Assembly: GCA_905221605.1 (NCBI GenBank)
Contig: CAJNDS010002392.1
Location: forward strand, 36,001 to 100,000
Length of the DNA stretch: 64,000 bases
Source of the DNA: Symbiodinium natans
Taxonomy: Eukaryota; Sar; Dinophyceae; Suessiales; Symbiodiniaceae
Direction of reading: 5' to 3'
The notes beneath the pieces were generated by a model. The model was not told where the DNA came from. It searched no databases and saw nothing but the letters and a program-made list of their open reading frames with translations. The position numbers were made by a program, and so were the translations under genes. Shown here in pieces: positions 1 to 11,268 of this stretch (positions are counted from its first letter, which is position 1; each line of letters begins with the position of its first letter).

Positions 1-146
1 ATAAAGGAACCATAAGGGAAAACTTTTCGTAATGAAACCATACAGGGGCTTGATTTGACACTCGCTGGTTAGGAGAAGGATTAAAGATTGAGGTCCTCGG
101 GGCTCTGTGGGGAGCATCTCCTAGATCCTCTCTGGAGCCGTGGCAG

Positions 147-1000
147 GGTTTAAGGTTTAGGGTTTAGGGTTTAGGGTTTAGGGTTTAGGGTTTAGGGTTT
201 AGGGTTTAGGTTTAGGTTTTAGGGTTTAGGGTTTAGGGGGTGTGCTTCTCTGTTCAGAAGTAAGCGGCTGCATCTGCAGGCCGAAGCCTTGCAGTTGCGA
301 CGAGGGCAGCCCGACAAACATCTGTGAACCTGTGATCCGCAAACCCCAAACCCCAAACCCCAAACCCCAAACCCCAAACCCCGAACCCCAAACATCCCTA
401 AACCCTAAACCCTAAACCCTAAACCCTAAACCCTAAACCCTAAACCCTAAACCATAAGCCCTAAGCCCTAAACCCTAAACCCTAACCCCCCCCAAACCTT
501 GCTACGCCTTAAGCCCCACTCCCTAGGCCCCTAGACCCGAAGCTCTAAAACCCTACACTTTGAGCTGTAGACCTGACCTCTTCACACTCTGAAAGACGTA
601 AACTCTTGGGCTTTAGGGTTTCGAGTTTCGGGTTTAGGGTAACCAGAAGCCCTAAACCCCAAAATCACCAGGTCTCGGAGAGCTATCGCCGCCACACCTT
701 GCTGCCGCCGCGCTGGCGGCCGCGACGTCCCCTGGGCTGAGATGCTTCACAGAACATAGAGTGTAGGGTTTGGGGCTTGGGTTTAGGGTTTAGGGTTTAG
801 GGTTTAGGGTTTAGGGTTTAGGGTTTAGGGTTTAGGGTTTAGGGTTTAGGGTTTAGGCTTTAGGCTTTAGGCTTTAGGCTTTAGGCTTTAGGCTTTAGGG
901 TTTGGGTTTGGGGTTTAGGGTTAGGGTTTAGTGTGCAGCGAACGGCCAAGCAGCTCAGGTTTCTTTGGAACTTGGACGGTAGAGATATCATACATACTGC
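147..1000. repeat. Telomere-type tracts, both orientations
   Basis: TTTAGGG at 147-238, CCCCAAA then CCCTAAA at 341-491, TTTAGGG at 776-927 with an internal TTTAGGC run at 855-897. Between them are unassigned spacers; the GC-rich one at 660-760 is coding-like. Bases 1-146 show nothing recognisable. Confidence 0.85.
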
Positions 1001-1122
1001 ATTCGTGATGCGGCCATCCCCGGAGGCAGGGGTGGGACGGACTATCAGCGTTGCTGTGCTTGCTGTCAGCGACTCCACAAGTCAGCGCAGCATACCGGTG
1101 CGTCTCAAGGACTTGGCAAGGT
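951..1122 (+). other. Coding-like island, strand uncertain
   Basis: Open on + (about 55 codons incl. GRDIIHTAFVMRPSPEAG, possible donor AAG|GTGACA) and also on -. TTTAGGG on the left, CCCTAAA on the right, the reverse of the usual exon flanks. No family recognised. Confidence 0.25.
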
Positions 1123-1800
1123 GACAAACCACCCCTAAGCCCGAAACCCCTATGAAACCACATAGAGCCCTTGTCACCCTAAACCCTAAACCCTAAACCC
1201 TAAACCCTAAACCCTAAACCCTAAGCCCTAAACCCGAAACCTGAAACCCTAAACCCTAAACCCCAAACCCCAAACCCTAAACACCCCAGCCCCCAAAATT
1301 TTCCAGTCAGCCCAGGCTAGGCCATGTGCGCAACAGCGCCTTTTGGCAACAGGCTCGTGACCTTGTGGTTTGTGCTTAGGGTTTAGGGTTTAGGGTTTAG
1401 GGTTCAGGGTTCAGGGTTCAGGGTTCAGGGTTTAGGGTTTAGGCCCCCCCCCGCCCAACCCCGTAAACCCGAATCCCCAAACCAAACCCTCAACCCTAAA
1501 CCCTCAACCCTAAACCCTCAACCCTAAACCCTCAACCGTAAACCCTCAACCCTAAACCGTAAATCCTAAACCCTAAACCCTAAACCCTAAACCCTAAACC
1601 CTAAACCCTAAACCCTAAACCCTAAACCCTAAACCCTAAACCCTAAACCCTAAACCCTAAACCCTAAACCTTAAACCCGAAACCTTAAACCCTAAACCCT
1701 AAACCCTAAACCCTAAACCGTAAACCCTCAATCCTCAACCCTCAACCCCAAACTTCTGAGCTTCGGCCTCCGCTCCCCCTAACCCTGGGCCCATCTGCAG

Positions 1801-1845
1801 TCAGGGGGGATGCAGGGTTCGTGCGCCCTCAGTCGCCTGGGCCCT
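1801..1845 (+). CDS. Micro-exon candidate
   Basis: CTGCAG|TCA, 15 open codons (SGGMQGSCALSRLGP), donor CCT|GTACAT, phase 0 to 0. Family unknown. Preceded by a 275-bp CCCTAAA array and followed by TTTAGGG at 1902. Confidence 0.32.
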
Positions 1846-2231
1846 GTACATCCCTAGAAGTCCTAAAAACTCCAGAAGCCCCATATTCTGGTTTCGGTTT
1901 CAGGGTTTAGGGTTTAGGGTTTAGGGTTTAGGGTTTCGGGGTTTCGGGTTTCGGGTTTAGGGTTCAGGGTATGAGTTAAGCCCTATAGGCCTTGTCGGCC
2001 CTATCAATTCCATGAGACCTGGAAGCGCACCTCACGCCCTTGGAAGCCCTAAACCCAGGCTCCGAACTCAAAACTTCAAACCCGAAACTCTCAAGTTCGG
2101 GTTTAGGGTTTAGGGTTTAGGGTTTAGGGTTTAGGGTTTAGGGTTTAGGGTTTAGGGTTTAGGGTTTAGGGTTTAGGGTTTAGGGTTTAGGGTTTAGGGT
2201 TTAGGGTTTAGGGTCGCTCTCTGACTGGCAG

Positions 2232-2282
2232 ATGCACGGTGCCCTGAACGCCGCCTGCAGCGCACTGCCCCCGCGCAGCGTG
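2232..2282 (+). CDS. Micro-exon candidate
   Basis: GGCAG|ATG, 17 codons (MHGALNAACSALPPRSV), donor GTG|GTGCGC, phase 0. High third-position GC. Family unknown. Confidence 0.32.
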
Positions 2283-2565
2283 GTGCGCCGGCCGTGGTTT
2301 TGAGACTCGTGGCAGTACAGGGCTTGCAAACCCCTAAGGCCTAAACCCTAAATCCTAAACCCTAAACCCTCAACCCTCAACCCTCAAGCCCTCAAGCCCT
2401 CAAGCCCTCAAGCCCTCAAGCCCTCAAGCCCTCAAGCCCTCAAGCCCTCAAGCCCTCAAGCCCTCAAGCCCTCACTAAGCCCTGCCCAAGCCCTTAAGCC
2501 TTCTACAGTGCTACAGCTAAGTCTCAACCCTTAATCCCTAAGCCCGTAGCCCCTATAGTTCCAGT

Positions 2566-2762
2566 TTGCCTTGGACCCCTAAGGTTGTACCCTTGGGCTC
2601 TAAGGGAATATAAGGGCCACAAACCCTAAACCCTAAACCCTAAACCCTAAACCCTAAACCCTAAACCCTAAACCCTAAACCCTAAACCCTAAACCCTAAA
2701 CCCTAAACCCCAACCCTAAACCCTAAACCCTTGAGGGGTACAAGCTTAGGGGCCACGAGCCT
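2566..2762. mobile_element. MITE family C with a CCCTAAA array inside
   Basis: Left arm GACCCCTAAGGTTGTACCCT and interior AAGGGAATATAAGGGCCACA, then about 107 bp of CCCTAAA, then right arm GAGGGGTACAAGCTTAGGGG. Confidence 0.72.
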
Positions 2763-3623
2763 TGATTTTCCGGGTCTATCTAAGGCCGGATCCATGGGGC
2801 CCCTAGCATGATCCCTTATCCTTGTTTATAGGGGTCCGATGTGTGGGCCTTTCCTACAAGCACATGCATGTAACCCTAAAACCTAAACCCTAAACCCTAA
2901 ACCCTAAACCCTAAACCCTAAACCCTAAACCCTAAACCCTAAACCCTAAACCTAAACCCTAAACCCTAAACCCTAAACCCGAAACCCTAAACCCGAAACC
3001 TTACACCCTAAACCCTAAATACTTGGGGAACCCTAGAGTCGAGAGAGGGCTTCTAGGCATTCCCAGGACCCAGCGTAGGCCCCGAATTCCCTTTTTCTAG
3101 GGTTTAGGGTTTAGGGTTTAGGGTTTAGGGGTTCCCTGTAGAAGCCCCTTTAAGCCCCGAAAAGGGCACCCTTGTCAAGCCTAGCTTGCTCTTGGGGCTA
3201 GATTCTGGTTTACATGGCTTGAAGGCCTAGACCCTAAACCACTTTGGCTTTGGGGTTTAGGGTTTAGGGTTTAGGGTTTCGGGTTTAGGGTTTAGGGGCT
3301 TGGCTTGAGAGGCTTAACAGGTTTTGGGGAGCTTACAGGGTGGCCTAAGGGGGCTTCTAGGGGGTTATAGGAGCTGTGTGAATTTTGAGGGTTTATGGCC
3401 ATAGAGTTCATGGTTCAGGTCCGCTGCCTCAATCCCAGAACGTGGACCCAGAGTGACAGAGAGCGTGGGTTTCTTTGTCTCTTTGAGGGGGGGGGAAGTT
3501 CCCTTGCAAATCCCTTTTTAAACCCTAAACCCTAAACCCTAAACCCTAAACCCTAAACCCTAAACCCTAAACCCTAAACCCTTGTTCCCATGCGACCCTC
3601 GGAGTCCTACAAGCTCGCACCAG

Positions 3624-3683
3624 GCCGACGTACTCCTTGCGCTGGCTACGCACCAGCTCTGCCCCATCACGCTTCTGGAGGAC
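3624..3683 (+). CDS. Micro-exon candidate
   Basis: ACCAG|GCC, 20 codons (ADVLLALATHQLCPITLLED), donor GAC|GCCTAA, phase 0 to 0. CCCTAAA before, TTTAGGG after. Helical, unassigned; could join 4482-4532. Confidence 0.42.
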
Positions 3684-3769
3684 GCCTAAGAGACGGGGTT
3701 AGGGTTTAGGGTAGAGGGTTTAGGGTTTAGGGTTTAGGATTCAGGGAATAAGTACGAAGAGTCTTCTCT

Positions 3770-3990
3770 CATGGTCCCGTTAAAATTCTGCAATAAAAAC
3801 CCCAAAACCCTATTCTAATTATTAAGGCCCCTATATGAAACCCTGAGCCCGAAACCCCTTACCTTAGGAATACTTGGGAATAGTTCTTACTGTTTGGGTA
3901 CTATAGTTCCTAAGAAACAGCTAAAAGTACAATTTTTGCCATGGCTCCAAGTTCCGTATAGTTACACTTGGAAGCTCTCTTGACTTCGTC
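3770..3990. repeat. Dispersed repeat, family I
   Basis: Contains AAAACCCTATTCTAATTATT then AAGGCCCCTAT and a nearby TTACCTTAGG. A related copy is at 63285-63375 (AAAACCCTGTTCTAATTGTT). Type of element unknown. Confidence 0.55.
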
Positions 3991-4481
3991 TCTGCTCAGC
4001 ATCCCCCTTGAAAACCCTGCGACAATCCCCAGAACTCACCTTACTCACCCTTTCGTATCTGACTAAAGCGCCTGACTCTAACGGATTGAAGGTTTAAGGC
4101 TCTAGGGTTTAAAGGTTTTTCAGTAGGGTCTAGGGTCTACAGTTTAGGGTTTAGAGTTTCCGTATTACACAGGTAGGCAGCCGACGCCTGAATCCAACAC
4201 ACCAAGCCCTTAACCTTCTTGAACCCTAAAGGTTTTGTTGTTTAGGGTTTGGTTCCCCAAACCCTCAAGATAGGGTCCTTCAGGGAGGGGGTTCATGGGG
4301 GCTTTGGTACCTGGGGAACCTTGGGGGAGCTCAGGGAGGTTTAGGGAGTAGTGGGGAGTGCTGTTTAGGGTTTAGGGTTTAGGGTTTAGGGTTTAGGGTT
4401 TAGGGTTTAGGGTTTAGGGAACCTTGGGTTACAAACCCCCCCCATGTCCTCCATGAACCCCCTCCCAGACAGCATCCTTAG

Positions 4482-4532
4482 GAGTTGCAAGCTTGCTTGC
4501 CCCGCGTTGCGGCGGAGATGCAGCCGGATGAG
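4482..4532 (+). CDS. Micro-exon candidate
   Basis: CTTAG|GAG, 17 codons (ELQACLPRVAAEMQPDE), donor GAG|GTTCAG, phase 0 to 0, followed at once by TTTAGGG. Confidence 0.42.
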
Positions 4533-5274
4533 GTTCAGGGTTTAGGGTTTCGGGTTTCGGGTTTAGGGTTTAGGGTTTAGGGTTCAGGGTAGAGGGTTCA
4601 GGGTTGGAAATTTCCGGGGCCTGCATGGTTCTCTGCTGTAGGGGGATGGAGTAGCAAAACGGGCTCATAATTCATTGCAGCCCCGATGACTTTCAACGTC
4701 AGGGGCCTCAGGCTTATAATCCAAAGCCCTACAGCAAGCCTTTTCTCTAAGAAATGCTCAACGCACCCCTTGGGCATACCCTTAAAAGAAATTAAGGGGT
4801 ATGGTAGTATCCTTGCTTTTTTAGGTTAAGGGGTATGGGTTTGGGGTATGTTGAATTATTCTTAGATTTTCGGTTTTGGGACGTGGGAGGTGAGGTGGAA
4901 ATTCAGGTTTGCGGTGCCCAAGAAGATGCCCGAGACCCCAAAGCTCGACCAACCTAACCCCCCAAAAAGATCCAAACGACTAAGCCCGAAACCCTAAGAG
5001 GCCCTAAACTCTAAGCCCCAAACCCAAAGCCTCAAACCCCAAACCCCGTTCGTTTTAGGCTGGGATCCCTTCCAGAAAGCAACTTTTCTCTCCAAGGTTT
5101 CTGGGGAACCCAGCGATAGCCCTAGAAACCGCCTAGAAAGCCTTAACCCTGCCAAGCCCCAAACCCCTAAAGTACCCTCTAAGCGTCAAGTTCTACAGTT
5201 CAAAGCCCGTAAACCCGAAGCCCCGAGCCCTAGGCCCTAATCCCTAAGCCCTAAGTCCTAAACGGTTCTGGCAG

Positions 5275-5319
5275 GCACTTACAGCGAGCTGGTCTCTCGC
5301 GGCCTTGCTCTTTTCGCGG
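5275..5319 (+). CDS. Micro-exon candidate
   Basis: GGCAG|GCA, 15 codons (ALTASWSLAALLFSR), donor CGG|GCAGGC, phase 0. Another frame (GTYSELVSRGLALFAG) looks like an ABC-transporter tail but has no matching borders. Followed by a TTTGGGG array. Confidence 0.32.
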
Positions 5320-5330
5320 GCAGGCCGGGT

Positions 5331-5440
5331 TGGGGTTTGGGGTTTGGGGTTTGGGGTTTGGGGTTTGGGGTTTGGGGTTTGGGGTTTGGGGTTTGGGGTT
5401 TAGGGTTTCGGGCTTCGGGTTTAGGGTTTAGGGTTCAGGG
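5331..5440 (+). repeat. TTTGGGG variant array
   Basis: Ten nearly perfect TTTGGGG units, then TTTAGGG/TTTCGGG. Similar uniform TTTGGGG runs occur at 38325-38360 and 41447-41490. Confidence 0.9.
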
Positions 5441-5645
5441 TGCACTATGGCTACGGGTCTGCTGAGCGCTGTGGTGTGAAGACACGCTTCGGAAGGACGA
5501 CCGTTGGGTTTACAAGCGCTGGATGGTGTCCGCCCAAGCCCTTGGGGCAGACGACCCCCGTTGCCCATACCCTAAACCCTAAACCCTAAACCCTAAACCC
5601 TGAACCCTGAACCCTGAACCCTAAACCCTAAACCCACTGGAGCAG

Positions 5646-5793
5646 GCTCGGCCACTGATCCTTAGGGAGGGCATGATCACGCGATTCCATGCCGCGCAGA
5701 AATTGCAGGAAAATCCCACAAAGACACAGGCCGTCATCCTTGACATCAGGCTACGCAACGAGGAGGCGATCAAGCTTGTGGGGCCCGCTCGAG
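5646..5793 (+). CDS. Exon candidate (148 nt)
   Basis: AGCAG|GCT, 49 open codons beginning ARPLILREGMITRFHAAQ and ending LVGPAR plus one base, donor CGAG|GTGTGC, phase 0 to 1. Its phase matches the next candidate (6438). One of the longer islands; no family recognised. Confidence 0.48.
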
Positions 5794-6159
5794 GTGTGCA
5801 GAGGACTAGTGGCTCTCCAAGCTTCCTAGGGTTTAGGGTTTAGGGTTTAGGGTTTAGGGTTTAGGAATACAGCTCCTCGACTGCGCGCTTTGTACAAGGA
5901 AAGGGTAGAAGAGCACTTGCTACAAGGAGACTCAACGATAGGCTGCGGATGCGACGTTTGCCTCCTGTTGCAGGAGCAGTTTGTAAGGTTCCACGTGCTT
6001 CCATGTTTCCTACGATTAAGGTGGCGGCTGCTTGCACATACAATACAACGCCGCCCAAATGCACCTACCTCGGCATATGACATGCTTCCTCATGGCGCTG
6101 GGTTGCGTGGGGATGCGTGGTGAAGGACCCAATTTTTTTAGCTCTTCTGTGGTTGCGCG

Positions 6160-6187
6160 GGGGGGGGGGGGGGGGGGGGGAGGGGGG
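6160..6187 (+). repeat. Homopolymer G tract (one of many)
   Basis: G runs of 12-35 occur at about 6160, 9266, 11920, 26547, 37168, 46377, 46428, 53237, 61593 and 63007; C runs at 16745, 29251, 32811, 51306, 52641 and 55010. Three are T-run then G-run (11900, 33340, 53223). Confidence 0.85.
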
Positions 6188-6437
6188 TAAATCACAAGCC
6201 CAAAGCACTGGGCCCTAAAGCCTGTGTCCTAAGCACCCGAAACCTTACATCCTAAATCTCACGGCCTAGAATCCTACATCCGAAGTTCCAGCTAGGAACA
6301 TTTATACACTGCCTATCCTTCGCCCACAGATACTTAAGCCGAAATGGTTTCTCTTGGTAGCTGAGTGGTACTGAACCCGAACACTAAACGTCACTAAACC
6401 CCAAGCCGACCCTTCCCCCCCCCCCCTCGGGTGGGAG

Positions 6438-6493
6438 GCGTCCTGCCCGCGCTGGTGGAACGCGCCCTGGAAGGCGAACTTGGCGTGGCCGAG
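6438..6493 (+). CDS. Micro-exon candidate
   Basis: GGGAG|GC, completes a glycine from the previous exon, then VLPALVERALEGELGVAE, donor GAG|GCCGCG, phase 1 to 0. Confidence 0.46.
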
Positions 6494-6895
6494 GCCGCGG
6501 CCCGAGAGGGATTTAGGGTTTAGGGTTGAGGCGTCAGCGTCTACATTTCCCTACGATATAAGTGTGATGAGGTTAAGGTTTGTTGTGCCCCTAACGAAGA
6601 AGTATATATTGCAAGGTGGGGAGGGTAGTATGACCATCCTAAACATTCTCATAGCTCTGCTCCTGCGCCCCCGCTACTTGTATCTCGTTGATTCTCGAGT
6701 CGCTCTCGGAGCTTTTGCCAAAGGCAGAGCGGCCCCGCCCTCAACGCCGAACTGTCTCAGTCTCCGACCGCCGCTTTGCGGCTCCCTGACTCCTCCCGCC
6801 AATCCCGCCGACGATCCAACGCGGGGCTGTCGCCTCCGCAAAGCATCAAACGTCGCCTTGGGAGGTCTGTAGCACACTTAGGAATATTCTTTTAC

Positions 6896-6962
6896 CTTTG
6901 TAAACCCAAGGGAATATATAAAAATGTATTTTTATTAAGGTTCTAAGGGGAGTATAAAGGTG
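6896..6962. repeat. Dispersed repeat, family H
   Basis: AAACCCAAGGGAATATATAA ... TTAAGGTTCTAAGGGGAG; a related copy is at 61820-61878 (GAAGGTTCTAAGGGGAG). Confidence 0.55.
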
Positions 6963-7019
6963 ACCTGATTGCTTTCTCAACGCTTTTCTGGGAAAGCGAC
7001 GGCCTCTAACACTGAACAG

Positions 7020-7043
7020 CTCCGCGGACAGCTCGGACCCAGA
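7020..7043 (+). CDS. Micro-exon candidate (24 nt)
   Basis: AACAG|CTC, eight codons LRGQLGPR, donor AGA|GTGGGG, phase 0. Short, weak alone, but lies in phase between 6438 and 7762. Confidence 0.25.
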
Positions 7044-7478
7044 GTGGGGCCTGATTCCCCGATAGGGTTTAGGGTTTAGGGTTTGGGGTTTGGGGTTTGG
7101 GGTTTAGGGTTCGGTTTGGGGTTTAGGGTGACCTAGAGTAGGCCCTTATTCCCGTTTGTTAGAGAACGAAATGTGTTGGAAGGTCCCGGGTAGGGTGTTC
7201 TTTTTGGGGAGATTCGGTTTTAAGGTGCATGGGTCCCATAGAGTCAATAGCTGTTTCAAGGTTGTTTTCAGGGTTTATCTTGACAAGGCTTCCAGGGTCT
7301 AGGGAGGCTGTAGGTTTGTTAATCATGCAGGGTTTTGAAAGGGTCTTCTAACTCGACAGTAAGGGTTTGTAGAGTTTGGTTGTTTACAGTTTCAAGATTG
7401 TATTTCGGCTTTACGGCAGCACGATGCCAAGACCCTGCGAAAGTCGAAGCTCCTGGGGTTTAGTTTTCATTTCCCTTA

Positions 7479-7590
7479 CTGGAAGGTTCATGGGTACTCA
7501 GAAGTGGGGTTATAAGTTATAAGTACCTTGATTAACGTTATAGTATAGGTTACCTTACTTATAACCCTACTTTGCTTCCCTTGCTGCTAA
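7479..7590. mobile_element. MITE family B, decayed copy
   Basis: Left arm GGAAGGTTCATGGGTACTCA and the shared internal sequence GTGGGGTTATAAGT...TAGGTTACCTTACTTATAAC; the right arm is lost. Confidence 0.7.
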
Positions 7591-7761
7591 ATTGTGGAAA
7601 CCTGTTTCTAACTACTTTTGGAAAAAGTGGAGAGGCACCCCGAACCTACCCCTTAACCCTAAACCCCTCAACCTCAAGCCATGAGCTCTAAACCCCAGCT
7701 GAACCCAAAACCTTAAACTACACCCTAAACCCAAAACCCCAAGCAGCAACACGTGGAGCAG

Positions 7762-7812
7762 GCGCGCCAGCTTCGGCAAATCGCCCTCTCGCTGCGGCGG
7801 GGAGACCCGAGG
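7762..7812 (+). CDS. Micro-exon candidate
   Basis: GAGCAG|GCG, 17 codons (ARQLRQIALSLRRGDPR), donor AGG|GTGCTA, phase 0 to 0. CCCTAAA-like before, TTTAGGG after. Confidence 0.42.
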
Positions 7813-8070
7813 GTGCTACTTTGGGTTTAGGGTTCAGGGTTCAGGGTTTGGGGTGTAGGGTTTAGGGTTTAGGGTTTGGGGTTTAGGGTTTGGGGTTTAG
7901 GGTTTGGGGTTTGGGGTTTAGGGTTTGGGGGGGGGGGCTTAGGGGGCTTCAGGGGTTTAGGGGGTTCGGAGGTCAGGGTTCTAGGGGTGTAGGGTTTCGA
8001 GTTGAGGGCCGTTAAATGCCCTGACATTCAGGGTTCCAGGGCTTCGGGTTTCTATGTAGTGTGGACCTCA

Positions 8071-8188
8071 CTTGAAGGTTCATGGGTATTTAACAAGTGG
8101 GGTTAGAAGTACCTTAAGTAAGGGTATAACGTAGGTTAGCTTACTTATAACTTATAACCTTACTTAAAGCTACTCATGAACCTTCAAG
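8071..8188. mobile_element. MITE family B, intact copy
   Basis: Arms CTTGAAGGTTCATGGGTA and TACTCATGAACCTTCAAG. Inner sequence is also self-complementary (AAGTACCTTAAGTAAGGGTA / TAACCTTACTT). Confidence 0.82.
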
Positions 8189-8204
8189 CACGCACACAAC
8201 ACAG

Positions 8205-8468
8205 ATGGGTGTCCGAAGCGCTGCAAGGGATTTCACCAAGACACGCTCGGGCATGGCAGATTGTTGGCAGCGTCTTCGTACTCGTTCAGGGCGGGCAACC
8301 AAAAAAACCCTCCTCATGGGCCAGGGCGTTAGCCTGGCAATCCGTATGAAGTTTGCTAGGCACGCGAAGTCGAGCATAAGAGCCCATCATGCGTTTGCCC
8401 GCTTAACAACTGCTGATGTGCGCCGGTACCTGCTCGTGAAGAAATCAAAGTGGCCGCCTCTGTTCAAG
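8205..8468 (+). CDS. Exon candidate, 88 codons, basic
   Basis: CACAG|ATG, open to AAG|GCAAGT, a consensus-like GC donor. Rich in R/K (e.g. RLRTRSGRATKKTLLMG; VRRYLLVKKSKWPPLFK). It begins 16 bases after the right arm of a MITE-B element (8071-8188). Not recognised. Confidence 0.42.
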
Positions 8469-9025
8469 GCAAGTGTCCCAGCGCCGGATCCGGAAACCCT
8501 GAACCCTAGACCCTAAACCCTAAATAATCCCTCAACCCTAAACCCTCAACACCCCAAGCATGCCCTAAACTCGAAAACCCCGAAGGCCCATCCACCCTAA
8601 AGCCAGAGACAGTAAAACCATGAGTCCTAACCCTTAAACCTAAATCCAGGTACCCTATACCAAAATACCCCGGAACCCAGGAAACCTGAGCTAAGCCCTA
8701 AACCCATGTTCTCATAAACCCACTGACCCATGTCCCTAAACTCCTTAATCCCCACACCCCCAAAGCCTAAACCCCACCATCCCCAAACCCCAAAGTCCAA
8801 GACCCAAAATTCTTTAAACGCGACAAAACCCTAAAGCCACGCACCCTACATCCTAAACCCTCAAGAACCCTAAACCCCAAATGCCTCAACCCTAAACCCT
8901 AAACCTAAACGCTAAACCCTAAACCCTAAACCCTAAACCCTATACCCTAAACCCACGACCCTAAACCCTATACCCTATACCCCATACCCTAAACCCTAAA
9001 ATTGTCAAATCATGGCAGGCTGGAG

Positions 9026-9055
9026 GATGGCGCGGAGGAGGCCTTCAAATCCCAG
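9026..9055 (+). CDS. Micro-exon candidate (30 nt)
   Basis: TGGAG|GAT, ten codons DGAEEAFKSQ, donor CAG|GCGGAA, phase 0. CCCTAAA before, TTTAGGG after. Confidence 0.32.
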
Positions 9056-9239
9056 GCGGAAATTTGGGTTTAGGGTTTTGGGGTTTCGGGTTTAGGGTTT
9101 AGGGTTTAGGGCTTAGGGCTTTGGGGTTTCATGTTCAGGGTTTGGGGTCGTATGTTTCGAGTTTATCATGTGCGTAAGAACCCCCAGAGAATAATAATCC
9201 CCATACTGCCCTCATAGGGAAGAATCTTGCTTTGTTATG

Positions 9240-9297
9240 TTATTATATTTTCTATTTCTTGTGTGGGGGGGGGGGGGTTCTTAAGCAATCCGTAGTT
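9240..9297. repeat. Short dispersed repeat with poly-G
   Basis: TATTTCTTGTG, 13 G, then TTCTTAAGCAATCCGTAG. The same element without the long G run is at 39588-39628 and in its duplicate. Confidence 0.5.
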
Positions 9298-10139
9298 TAG
9301 GGTTTAGGGTTTAGGATGCACCCTATAGGGGACTGTACAAACTCTACGTCCACATCCACCAACTTGGGGGATTCGATTTATTTTTTGAACGGCGTGAACC
9401 CTAAACCCTAGAACCTACACCCTAAACCCTAGGCACTAAACCCCTAAACCTTAAACCCCAAACCCTAAACCCTAAACCAGAAGCCGTTAAGCCCCTAAAC
9501 CCTAAACCGCCCCTCGGTGAAGACGCAGCTCTGCGCCAAGAGCCTTGTTGCGGCCCAGCGGTTTGGGGTTGGGCTTCATGGGCTTTAGGCTTCATGCTTT
9601 GTAGGGTTCACGAGGTTTAGGGTTCATGGGGTTTAGGGCTTAGGGTTAGGGTATAGGAGTTTAAGGATTTAGGGCTTAGGGTTTAGGGTTTGGGTTTAGG
9701 GTATGGGGCATAGGGCCGCTTCGGGCTGCTTAGGGTTTCGGGATACGTAGGGTTGCATGGACCACATGGAAAATTTTGAGCACGTCCACCATTCTTATAA
9801 CCTTAAATACACCTTCCGATGAACCTTAAACTACCAAAGATCAGAACGACAGATGGTTTTGTACAGGACAAAGGAATCTGGAACATTCTTAGGGATCTTG
9901 TTAAAACAAAACATGCTGCTCTTAAATCCCCATCGTAAGAATCCTTAGCCCGAAGCCTACAGTCCCTCAACCCACAACAACCCAGAAGTCCCTCACACAA
10001 AATTGAACAAGCCTAAGGGTTTAGGGTTTAGGGTTTAGGGTTCAGGGGTTCAGGGGTTTAGGGCTTTAGGGGGAGACAGGCGCCTGCTACCTGGAATCGT
10101 CTCCAGGAGTGAATGCCCCAGCGACCCTCGGGTGGCCCT

Positions 10140-10345
10140 TACGGTTTCGGGGTTTAGGGGTTTATGGTTTAGGGGTTTAGGGGTTTTAGGGGTTTAGGGG
10201 TTTAGGGGTTTAGGGTTTACGGTTTAGGGGTTTAGGGGTTTAGGGGTTTTGGGGTTTAGGGGTTTAGGGGTTTAGGGGTTTAGGGGTTTAGGGGTTTAGG
10301 GGTTTAGAGGTTTAGGGGTTTAGGGGTTTAGGGTTTAGGGTGCGT
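10140..10345 (+). repeat. TTTAGGGG variant array
   Basis: About 20 units of the 8-mer TTTAGGGG with few other variants. From 10345 to 10585 there is decayed G-rich sequence without a gene. Confidence 0.88.
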
Positions 10346-11268
10346 AGGGTTGAGGGCTTTTCGGAGCTTAGGGACTTGGGTAGCCCCTGAGGGATACAGG
10401 TTAGGGACTTAGTGGCTCAGGGAACTAGGGTTCATTGTTGAGGGCTGAGGGTTTGTTTTGGGGGTCTGGCTTTATAGATTTTTTTTGGGGTGCATAGGGT
10501 TGAAAGGGTTTGATAGGGTTTAACAGCGTAGTATGGGGATTAGCAGGGTCTAAGGGGGCTTAATGTCTTAGGGTAATTTCATGGGCCTAAACCCTAAACC
10601 CTAAACCCTAAACCCTAAACCCTAAACCCTAAACCCTAAACCCTAAACCCTAAACCCTTCCTTTTAAAGGGGTTCCGAAGTATCGGCCCGGGGGTTTTAA
10701 GGGGTATGTAAGGGGCATGGACTAGGTAGGTCCCCCTTTTAAGGGCCCTTCAGATTCATATGATGGGGCCATGCAAGTACCCTAAGATGAGAGGGTTCCA
10801 TGTTGTGTGGATTTAAGACCCTGCACCCTAAACCCTAACCCCTAAACCCTAAACCCTGGTAGTTTTGTCGTGAGTGTATTTAGAAGGTTTGGTACATAGA
10901 GTTATTCCCTTTGATGTTGGGTTGGCTTCCCTGATTTGGGGTTTAGGGTTTACGGCTTTTACACGTTTGATCCTAAGCTACTCTGACTAGGGATGCAAAA
11001 GAGGATCTCCCCAACATGAACCCTAAGAGTCTAAGACTTAGGGTCTACCGTTTAGGGTTTTGGGCTTTAGAGTTTTGGGCTTTAGGGTTTTGGGGCTTTC
11101 GGGTTTTTGAAACCTTGGTATATCAAGACCAAGGTCAATGTGAAGTTTTCAAACGACATGTTGCCACAGGGGAACCAATCCCCTTATGCACCGGCTTGAT
11201 TGGAGAGCCGCTCAGCATGCTGGTTTAGGGTTTAGGGTTTAGGGGACTGCCCATCCTACCTGGAGCAG

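Larger units (their letters stand above)
1171..3025. repeat. Telomere-type tracts with CCCTCAAG sub-array
   Basis: CCCTAAA at 1171-1285 and 1470-1745 (CCCTCAA variants), TTTAGGG at 1376-1442, 1900-1975 and 2096-2212, CCCTAAA at 2622-2730 and 2871-3020. At 2374-2475 the unit is a uniform 8-mer CCCTCAAG. Confidence 0.85.
9060..11015. other. Mixed telomere variants and decayed spacers
   Basis: TTTAGGG, CCCTAAA and TTTAGGGG tracts with spacers. A possible micro-exon (LCAKSLVAAQ after CGCAG at 9530) and a minus-strand ORF (9803-10000) are too weak to call. Confidence 0.35.

Noticed and set aside
1-1000. A true chromosome end at the left of the window
   Set aside because: TTTAGGG and CCCTAAA alternate here and throughout 64 kb, with exons between them; no terminal array of one orientation is seen.
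5275-5330. ABC-transporter tail (GTYSELVSRGLALFAG)
   Set aside because: Attractive frame, but it needs an unsupported start and no other ABC motif was found nearby.
6350-6410. tRNA-like D-arm (TAGCTGAGTGGTA)
   Set aside because: No anticodon stem, T arm or acceptor pairing follows.
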